From positions 124,761,796-124,825,795 of the forward strand of contig NC_067477.1 in assembly GCF_947179515.1 (NCBI RefSeq): a stretch of 64,000 nt of DNA. The letters run 5' to 3'. Source of the DNA: Apodemus sylvaticus (Eukaryota; Chordata; Mammalia; Rodentia; Muridae). This document shows, in pieces, positions 56,516-64,000 of the stretch. Under the pieces are notes generated by a model that had not been told where the DNA came from, made no database searches, and saw nothing but the letters and a program-made list of their open reading frames with translations. Positions within the stretch are counted from its first letter, which is position 1. Every line of letters starts with the position of its first letter. Made by a program: the position numbers and the translations under genes.

Positions 56516-57084
56516 TAGAATAGCTTACAGCTGTTGGTTTCTAACTTGATTCTGATATGGTCAAAAATCATGTGGTAATTTTCCTCCCTTCAATATAAAC
56601 TTAATATTTGAGACCCAAAATATTCTCCGTTTTGGTAAATACACATCATGTATTTGAAAAGAATGTGTATCCTTAACACAGTATTTTGCAAAAGCTAATG
56701 GCGATGAGGTGTTCTGTAAATTCTAAAGATAAATGATATTTCTCAGATCATTTATTCTTCACTGAAGATTTTTCTTGTTGTCCTATCAGTAGCTGAGAGA
56801 GATAAGTGTACTCTTTATACTTATGGAGTTGTCTGATATGCCCGCTGCTGTCAGTTTCAGTATGTGTAGTTCGAAGTTCTGTTATTAGATATTGCAACAG
56901 ATTATTATGTAGTCTGAATAATTTGACATTTTTTGTCATTAGGAAGCCTGTCTTTTTCTATCTGGATGTAGTCTCTGTCTTAAAGTCGGTTTTATTGAAA
57001 TTAAAATAGTCATCACAGTCGTCTTGTGCTTGGTGATTACATACTGTAGTTTCATTGATGCATGATTTTGAAATGTAGTGAATT
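56516..57084. other. Intergenic, possibly very old L1 remnant (minus)
   Basis: tttgacattttttgtcatt and the general T-rich style recall reversed L1 ORF2, but divergence is too high to be sure. No gene. Confidence 0.3.
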
Positions 57085-57255
57085 TAAAAATGTGCATGTG
57101 TGCTATGTGAGTCTGTGCATGGGAGTGCAGGTGCCTGCCAAGAGCAGAAGCATCAGATCCCTCTGGAGCTGGACTTACAGGTAGTTGTGAGCCACCTGAA
57201 GTGGGTGCTGGGAACCGAACTCAGGTCCTTTAGAGCTTAGTACACAAGTCCCTTC
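57085..57255 (-). repeat. B3 SINE
   Basis: Reversed: tgtgcatgggagtgcag, ggagctggacttacagg, gaaccgaactcaggtc. Confidence 0.8.
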
Positions 57256-57320
57256 AGTAATCCTAGATCCTGTCATTTGACAGGATTAATGATCACACCT
57301 CTACCCCTTGTCAACTTGAC

Positions 57321-57510
57321 CCAAACACATCAAGCATATTTTTTTATCACATCTTTAGTTTGTATATGTATATAACTGTGTCAGTACCAAGGTACATGTG
57401 TGGAGGTCAGAAGACCAAGATGTGGATCTTGAAAATCAAATTCAAGGAGTCATGTTTGATAATAGACAGCTTTACCTGCTGAGCCATGTTGCTGGCCCCC
57501 AAACACATCA
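57321..57510 (-). repeat. B3-type SINE with 12-bp target duplication
   Basis: The insert at 57333-57498 (gtggaggtcagaagacc, gctgagccatgttgctgg) is flanked by ccaaacacatca at 57321-57332 and 57499-57510. Confidence 0.85.
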
Positions 57511-58185
57511 TTCTTAATCCACAGTCCTCTACTATTTGTCTGCATAGGTTCATGCAACCTCCTAACACAAAAATATGCTCATTCCAACTTCAAAAGTGTC
57601 TGGAATCTAACAGTTCTAAAACTTCTAGGTCTCTTGTGACATTTCAGGGAATGTCCTAACTCTGAGCTTCAACATGATTAAAAACATTTTACATCCTTCA
57701 AGCATATAGATATACAAAGTAAACATTCCCAGTCCAAAGATAAGAGTGGGAACATAGCAATGATAAAACCAAGACAAGAAAAATCCAGCAGGGTAACCAC
57801 CAAATACTGCATCTCCATGTCCAGCATCATCATTCCATTGGTGGAATCATCTGACTTCCAGGGGGATTAAGTGGTTTCTTCCTCCAGCTTTGCCATCTGT
57901 AGTACACATCCTCTAAATCAAGCAAGCCCTCGCTATGCCTCTAGCTTGCTTTCCTGTCTCGATCTCCATGTCTTCACCTTCATAGCTTCACACTGTGGTA
58001 TTGTGGGGCCTCCTCTCAGGGAGCCTGACCCTAACACACATTGCCAATTTCAGGGTGGATTTTCCCACTTCGATTAACCTAATCAATGTAATCCTTCATA
58101 AGCATGTCTAGGCTAATCTAATCTAGATGGTTCCTCACAGGTATGCCCTCCCTTGATTCTCTAGCCTCTTGAGTGGAAACTCACA
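57511..58185. other. Intergenic, no gene seen
   Basis: Appears to continue an older rodent repeat that starts before the B3 (ccttgtcaacttgaccc). No coding signal. Confidence 0.4.
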
Positions 58186-58189
58186 ATTA

Positions 58190-58350
58190 GCTTACAAAAG
58201 ACCAGGAGTGGGTACAAAAATGGCTTGGTGGTTAAAATACTTTCTGTGCAAATATGAGGACCGGAATTTGGACCCCCAGAAATCCATGGAAAGGTTGGAT
58301 GAGTTCGGTGGCCCACCCGTAATTCCAACATCAGAAGGCAGAGGAGAGAG
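58190..58350 (+). repeat. B3-type SINE, diverged
   Basis: Forward: aatggcttggtggttaa, gtgcaaatatgaggacc, gaatttggaccccca. Confidence 0.55.
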
Positions 58351-58830
58351 AAGCTTAAACCTTTTTTACCTCCAGTAGCCACCTCTGTTTATTCATTCTT
58401 CAAACCCAAGTCTCCCTCCCATAGCATTATCTTCTGCTGGAGAGACTTGCTCACACATTCTTACAGATTTACTTGATAAGTTATCTGTCCAAATTTGAAA
58501 TGAGTCATGTCAAGCCATATTCAATTATATCAAATGCAGAATTGTTGTCCTCAAGGACAGAGGACAGAGGCCTAGGCAGTCACCAAGGGAAGGGAGTGTG
58601 TAGAGAGAGAAAGAAAGCTCTCAGGCAAGAGAGGAGAGACAGAGATGTCTAGATATATGGGGACTGCTTTGACATGTAAAATAGGCACTAAGCCCCTTTG
58701 TTCATGGCCATAGCCAAACAATTCTGAATGCAAAAGCTTACTTTTTCCATTAATGAAATATTAACTTAGGAATTTTTACTGGAGCTTGAGTTCTGAATTA
58801 ACAAATCTTTTCTGTTAAGATACTTAAAAT
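58351..58830. other. Intergenic, no gene seen
   Basis: A purine-rich patch (gagagagaaagaaagctc) near 58602; nothing else recognised. Confidence 0.45.
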
Positions 58831-58831
58831 G

Positions 58832-59000
58832 GGCTAGAGAGATGGCTCTGCTCTTCCAGAGGTCCTGAGTTCAATTTCCAGAAGCCTCATGGTTGATCAC
58901 AGCCATCTGGAATTGGATCTGATGCCCTCGTCTTGTGTCTCTGAAGACAGCAACAGTGTACTCTTATACATAAATAAAATAAATCTTTAAAAATACTTTT
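58832..59000 (+). repeat. B2 SINE
   Basis: Forward: gggctagagagatggctc, gaggtcctgagttcaat, gaagacagcaacagtgt, aaataaaataaatcttt. Confidence 0.88.
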
Positions 59001-59438
59001 TAAAAACAGTGTTACATGGCTCACTGACTTCTTCCTTTCTCTTGGGCATCCAGGACCCTATGGGGCACTGTTTCCCGCATTATGCTCTTCTGAAGCTAGG
59101 CTCTAGTTTAGTTTGTTTTAAGACTGTTTTCATTAATCGTTTCATTAAGATGCATATAGCTATGTTTCTCTGTGAGTAATCTTACAGTTAAGCTTCTTGA
59201 ATCTTTCAGTTTGTATCTATCACCAAATGCTGGACTTTTTTTTAAAAAAGCAACTTGAATTTTTTCAAATGTGTTTTTTTGTGGCTATGTGGAATCCATG
59301 TGTATACATGTGTGAATATGTCTGTAGGGCAGACACTGATGTGGTTGTCCTCCTAGCTGTTCATCTTATTTATTATTTTTAGTGTTCAGGAGGGCTGCTG
59401 CAGAGAGGACTGAGCAGTTAAGAGTACTCATTCCACAA
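59001..59438. other. Intergenic, no gene seen
   Basis: T-rich sequence with no exon or young repeat recognised. Confidence 0.45.
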
Positions 59439-59439
59439 A

Positions 59440-59672
59440 AAGGCTGGAGAGATGGCTCAGAGGATAAGGGCACCGACTGCTCCTCCTAAGGTCATGAGTT
59501 CAAATCCCAGCAACCACATGATGGCTCACAACCAGCTGTAATGAGATCTGATGCCCTCTTCTTAAGTGTCTGAAGATAGCTACAGTGAGCAAGCAGGGCC
59601 CGAGCTAGAAGAAAATGTGTCTGAAGACAGCCTCAGTGTACTTACAAATAATGAATAAATCTTAAACACACA
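59440..59672 (+). repeat. B2 SINE with partial internal duplication
   Basis: Forward: aaggctggagagatggctc, cccagcaaccacatgat, gtgtctgaagatagctac. The segment tgtctgaaga...cagtg occurs twice (59568-59588 and 59620-59640), before an aataaatctt tail. Confidence 0.85.
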
Positions 59673-59675
59673 CAC

Positions 59676-59731
<56 letters not shown>
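59668..59731. repeat. (CA)n then (GA)n microsatellite
   Basis: A short acacac run followed by about 25 GA units, grown from the tail of the B2. Confidence 0.92.
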
Positions 59732-59733
<2 letters not shown>

Positions 59734-59895
59734 CTTGTTGCTCTTGGCAGAGGACCTGGGTCCTAGTACCACATGGATGCTGACTGCCATCTGTAACTCC
59801 AGTTGTAGGAATCCGAAGCCCTCATCTGACTATGCACATGCTATGCATACATTGGTGTATATACACAAATGCTAACAAGGCATTTAGTCTCAAAA
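59732..59895 (+). repeat. B3-type SINE remnant
   Basis: tccttgttgctcttggc, gacctgggtcctagtac, catctgtaactccagttg, then tatgcatacattggtg. Confidence 0.65.
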
Positions 59896-60114
59896 TAAAA
59901 GTCTAGATAATTTGCTGGCATTTCTATGGGCAGTGGTCATTTACCACCTGGTGAGGATGCTAGAGCCCAACCCTCAGGAGGTGGTTCTTTCCTTTTTCTT
60001 TATGTGTACTAGGAATCAAGCTCAGGTAATCAGGCCCCACTGCCTGAACTCAGGGTACTGAGTAAACTAGATGAATGTGTGAGGCGGCTTTGTATTTTCT
60101 TAGTAATTTTTTCT

Positions 60115-60235
60115 TTTTCTTTTTGTTTGTTTCCTTGCTTTGTGTTCCAGAGAGGGTTTCTCTATGTAGCCCTGGAACTTACTCTGTAGACCAGGCTGCC
60201 CTGGAACTCAGAGATCTGCCTGTCACTGCTTTTCT
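60115..60235 (-). repeat. B1 SINE
   Basis: Reversed: gagagggtttctctatg, agccctggaacttactc, agaccaggctgccctgg. The 188-residue plus frame at 60075-60641 merely reads through this and the next reversed L1. Confidence 0.78.
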
Positions 60236-60244
60236 TTTATGTGT

Positions 60245-61423
60245 GTGTGTGTTAGATATTTGCTTTATTTACATTTCAAATGGTATCCCCTTTCCTCATT
60301 ACCCCTCTGAAAACCACCATTCTATCCCTCCTCCACCTGCTCACCCCCCATATTTCCTGACTTGCATTCCCCTATTCTGGAGAATTGAGTCTTCACAGGA
60401 CCACTGGCCTCTCCTCTTATTGAAGTCTGAAATGGTCATTGTCTGCTATGTATGTAGCTGGTGCCAAGGGTCCCTCCGTGTGTACTGTTTGGTTGGGAGT
60501 TTAGTCCCTGGGAGATCTGGGGGTACTGGTTGGTACAAATATTGTTTCTCCTGCTGGACTGCAAAGCTCTTGAGCTCCTTGGGTCCTTTCTCTAGCTGCT
60601 CCATTGGTGGACCCTGTGCTCATTCTATTGGTTGGCTGTGAACCATGGATATTTTGATCCACTTTCCAATAAGGATCAAAAAATACACATTTTGGTCTTC
60701 CTTCTTCTTGAGGGTCATGTGGTCTCTGGTTGTTTCTTGGGTATTCCTAGCTTTTGGACTAATAATCACTTATCAGTGAGTGCATACCATATGTATTCTT
60801 TTGTGACTGGGTTACTTCACTCAGGATGACATTTTCTAGCTCCATCCATTTGGCTAAGAATTTCATTTATTCGTTGATTTTAGTAGCTGAGTAGTACTCC
60901 ATTGTATAAGTGTACCACATTTTCTGTATCTTCTACTCTGTTGAAGGACATCTGGGTACTTTCCAACTTCTGGCTATTATAAAGAAGGCTGCTATGAACA
61001 TAGTGAAGCATGTGTCCTTATTACATGTTAGAGCATCTTCTGGGTATATGCCCAGGAGTGGTATAGCTGGGTCCTTACATAGTACTATGTCCAATTTTCT
61101 GAGGAACCACCAAACTAATTTCCAGAGTGGTTTTACCAACTTGCAATCTCACCAGCAATTGAGGAATGTTCCTCTTTCTCCACATCCTCTCCAGCATTTG
61201 CTGTCCCCTGAGTTTTTAATCCTGACCATTCTGTCTGGCGTGAGGTGGAATCTCTGGGTTGTTTTGATTTGCATTTCCCTGATGATTAAGGATGTTGAAC
61301 ATTTCTTTAGGTGTTTCTCACCCATTCAGTATTCCTTAGTTGGGAATTCTTCGTTTATCTATGAATGCCATTTATAATAGGGTTATTTGGTTCTCTGGAG
61401 TCTAACTTCTTGAGTTCTTTGTA
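60245..61423 (-). mobile_element. L1 3' end, reversed
   Basis: tttacatttcaaatggt and a C/T-rich 3' UTR at 60270-60370, then the reversed ORF2 tail; the minus-strand frame 60933-61139 has IPLLGIYPEDALTCNKDTC. It ends at gagttctttgta, where an LTR starts. Diverged, old type like the one at 1-1290. Confidence 0.87.
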
Positions 61424-61918
61424 TGCCAGGAGCCATCTTTACTTAGATCTCAATGCGAAACCAGGAGCTATCTCCACCTAGATCTCGATACCAGGAGATC
61501 TCGATACCAGGATTCCTTCTCACTTAGATCTCGATGCCAGGAGTCATTCTTACTTAGATCTCAAAATGTTCTTCTTTTGAAGCTTACCTGTGGATAGGTT
61601 ACTATAGCAACTCCTTTCCACTTCACCTCCTCATGACCCCCTTTTTCATCATGCCAAAATTCTAGCAGCAATAACTAGCTTTCCCCAGAAACTCTTGATA
61701 AACTGTTTCTTAGAAATGATGCCAACCCCCTGAGATTGTTCCCCCTTTAACCCTCCCAAACCTTGTGAGCTTCCCTTTATATTAACTTTTGTAAAAAAAT
61801 AAAATTTGACAGCTTGATCAGAATACAGATGTACAGACGTGCATCTCTCCTGTCTCATGTGTCTCGCCTTTCCCTTGGTAGTTCCGGGGACCCTGTTGAC
61901 TGGCCTGCAGGTCCGGCA
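61424..61918 (+). mobile_element. ERVK-type LTR
   Basis: Starts TG (tgccaggagccatctt) and ends CA at 61917-61918, just before a primer-binding site. The U3 part contains three or four near-copies of agatctcgatgccagga (61444-61556). A polyadenylation signal AATAAA lies at 61798-61803. Probably one LTR of a decayed endogenous retrovirus; exact family not assigned. Confidence 0.75.
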
Positions 61919-61921
61919 CTC

Positions 61922-61939
61922 TGGCACCCAACATAGTGC
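61922..61939 (+). other. Retroviral primer-binding site, tRNA-Lys-like
   Basis: tggcacccaacatagtgc directly after the LTR resembles the tRNA-Lys site of betaretrovirus-like (ERVK) elements, with a few mutations. Confidence 0.7.
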
Positions 61940-62990
61940 CCCCATGGATCCATCAACGGGGAAGGAGGCCGTAGGGAAAAAAAAAAGGAAGAGCTCTTCA
62001 TGTGCAGCTCCTGGAGCGGATTAATTCAAGGCATGTTTGACCCGCCAGTGCTAGGCCAGAGGAAAATCTCCATGGCAACAATGTCTCAGAAGGTGAAACC
62101 CCATGGGACAAGAATTTATCCAGCCTTTTTTAAGGCTCAAGGGATCTCTCAAGATGCGAGGGCTGGGTTAATAAAAAGAGATCTTAGGTACTTCTTGAGA
62201 AGTACTTAGGGTCTTAAGTATTATGTCAGACAAATTTGTCCCTGGTTCCCAGAGGAAGGAACCATAGATAAGAAAACATGGCTAGAGTAAGTAATTGTTT
62301 TAGAGATTACTCTGCAACTTTTTATCAGGGATGGGAGGGTGGGGGGTCGGGTTGGGGGGAGGGGGGCAGGGGAAAGTTCTGGTTACTGCCTTTAACTACT
62401 GGTCTCTGATTAATTAATGACATTATTCAGAATTCCTCCGGCTTCCAGGATCTAGTTCTCTGAAAAAGTGCTCATCCATACACTGTCTCTGTGCTCTCTT
62501 ATCCCTCCCACCTCTGACAGATATGGAGGAGGGACATTTAAAACAGTCTCTGTGTATGTCTGCTCTTTTACCTTATTTCTCAAAAAGACCAATGTCTATC
62601 CTTGTCTATAAACTCTGAAATCTAGTCATAATTCAGGTGATGACACTCTATCTCCCAGGGAGGAAGCCAGCTTGGAGGAGAAAGCTGCCAGCAGAAGAGC
62701 CACTGAAAAAATTTCTTCTCTCTGCCAAATGATAGCTGCAAGGAGCAAGTAGCTCTCTTAAAGGACCTAGGAGAGTTAGAAGGACAAATGGTCACTCTAA
62801 CTTCAGGATTTATTTCAAAGACAAATACCCAGAAAAAGCCAGAGCCAAAACAAGCCCCTTGACTTTAAAGTTTTAGAAAAATTAAAGTCTGCAGTCACAG
62901 CCTATGGGCAGACTGCTCCCTTCACTTTGGCACTGGATCAGTTCTCAAATATCCTGAGGATAGTCATTTATTTAAAGAACTTATCTTTTT
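61940..62990 (+). pseudogene. Decayed ERVK leader and gag remnant
   Basis: After the primer site comes a leader, then short gag-like frames: 62000-62209 and, near 62860-62960, a stretch resembling the start of a betaretroviral capsid. Frames are short and interrupted, and there is no pol or env. A G-rich tract (62331-62376) lies in between. It seems truncated near 62990. Not capable of coding a gag protein. Confidence 0.55.
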
Positions 62991-63082
62991 TTTTAACTCA
63001 AATTATATTTGCATAAACAAGTATAAAAATTAAGAATTAGCAGTATCAAAATGAAGGAACAATTTTGAGTAATTTTAATCCA

Positions 63083-63083
63083 T

Positions 63084-63126
<43 letters not shown>

Positions 63127-63140
63127 GTCTGTGTGTGTAT
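63083..63140. repeat. (TG)n microsatellite
   Basis: About 20 pure TG units followed by interrupted ones. Confidence 0.95.
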
Positions 63141-63185
63141 GTATTTCTAAAGGCTTCATTTTTAACATTTTAAAAACAGCAGCTA

Positions 63186-63361
63186 TAAGCCAGGCAGTAG
63201 TGGTGCAAGCCTGTAATCCCAGCACTCTGGGAGGCAGAGGCAGGTGGATTTCTGAGTTCGAGGCCAGCCTGCTCTACAGAGTGAGTTCCAGGACAGCCAG
63301 GGCTATACAGAGAAACCCTGTCTCGAAAAAAAAAATCACAAAAAACAAAGAAAAAATATAT
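63186..63361 (+). repeat. Young B1 SINE with 8-bp target duplication
   Basis: Nearly intact: gccaggcagtagtggtgc (A-box region), gagttcgaggccagcc (B box), cagggctatacagagaaa, A-tail. Flanked by agcagcta at 63178-63185 and 63362-63369. Confidence 0.93.
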
Positions 63362-63596
63362 AGCAGCTACAATACCCAATTTAATTATCTGTGCTGTAGT
63401 AAGGGGATTCCCACAGTATATGTAGTCCTTATAGGATGTATGTATAGAAATATAAAAGCAAATTGCAACAAATTATCTTTTGTATACCCATTATTGATTT
63501 TGACTAAAAAGGCTTGCCATGTAATAGATTAACCATCAATAATAATCAGTTTGATTGCTGTTTAAAACAAGGAACAAACATTGTATCAGGCTCTTA

Positions 63597-64000
63597 AAAC
63601 ATTTTTTAGATGATCTATTTGTTCCTGATTTAATTTTGGCATTTGGTATCTGTCTAGGAAATTGTTCATTTCTTCCAGATTCTCCAGTTGTGTTGAGTAT
63701 AGGCTTTTGTAGTAAGATCTGATGATTTTTTGAATTTCCCCAGTTTCTGTTGTTATATCCCCCTTTTCATTTCTAATTTTGTTAATTTGGATACTTTCTC
63801 TGTGCCCTTTGCTCAGTCTGGCTAAGGGTTTATCTATCTTGTTGATTTTCTCAAAGAACCAGCTCCTGGATTCATTGAATCTTTGTATGTTTCTCTTTGT
63901 TTCCACTTGATTGATTTCAGCCCTGAGCTTGATGATTTCCTGTCTTCTACTCCTCCTGGGTGAATTAGCTTCTTTTAGTTCCAGAGCTTTCATGTGTGTC
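63597..64000 (-). mobile_element. L1 ORF2 fragment, reversed, runs off the window
   Basis: The minus-strand frame 63586-63993 (135 residues) carries the ORF2 linker: ALELKEANSPRRSRRQEII, RSWFFEKINKIDKPLARL and YYKSLYSTQLENLEEMNNF. It is open across its whole length, so a fairly young copy; the 5' part lies beyond 64000. The left junction is near 63597, after a T-run. Confidence 0.88.

Noticed and set aside
60075..60641. 188-residue plus-strand protein
   Set aside because: It reads antisense through a B1 and the 3' UTR of a reversed L1.
52331..61400. Gpatch11 as the head-to-head neighbour
   Set aside because: I searched for its glycine-rich G-patch exon on the plus strand and saw nothing; the duplication may end near the CpG island.

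Overview
This is a mammalian, rodent nuclear window, most likely from a mouse-like murine. It is dense in B1, B2 and B3 SINEs, contains a few old ID/B4-type pieces, and holds L1 elements with tandem 5' promoter monomers. The scarcity of ID copies argues against rat. There is no prokaryotic-style operon, no CRISPR array and no intact cellular protein-coding gene. The species call is inference.

The only cellular gene content is a broken, intron-containing copy of Heatr5b on the minus strand. A CpG island (about 51.48-52.33 kb) is followed downstream by the start-codon exon (50.83-50.98 kb). Eight further recognisable exons lie at 42.2, 39.2, 35.3, 31.8, 27.0-27.7, 6.5, 5.1 and 3.1 kb. They are collinear with the HEATR5B protein, mostly keep consensus splice sites and have exactly the expected exon lengths and phases. 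The copy is nevertheless dead: two in-frame TGA codons (6573-6575 and 5065-5067), an L1 inserted inside an exon with a 16-bp target duplication (27027-27042 and 27535-27550), a lost splice donor at 42174-42175, and many missing exons, including everything between codon 42 and the middle of the protein. It is an unprocessed duplicate, not a retrocopy.

The space between the exons is mostly transposons. From 7.06 to 25.97 kb there is a tower of L1 elements inside a single pseudogene intron. An L1 starting near 8.02 kb hosts a short L1 at 11.24-11.93 kb and a full-length L1 at 12.35-18.31 kb, each with a perfect target duplication. Next to it are an L1 with an inverted 5' part (20.06-22.08 kb), another L1 (22.11-24.16 kb) and an older L1/HAL1-like element (24.16-25.97 kb). 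Further L1 pieces lie at 1-1.29, 27.04-27.55, 35.77-38.12, 43.26-45.05, 45.30-48.50, 60.25-61.42 and 63.60-64.00 kb.

Beyond the CpG island (52.3-64 kb) I see only SINEs, simple repeats, old unassigned sequence, an ERVK-type LTR with a tRNA-Lys-like primer site and decayed gag remnant (61.42-62.99 kb), and L1. I found no sign of the neighbour gene Gpatch11. All L1 reading frames are interrupted or truncated. The window therefore reads as a duplicated gene fragment being dismantled by retrotransposons, not as a working gene cluster or a new biological system.
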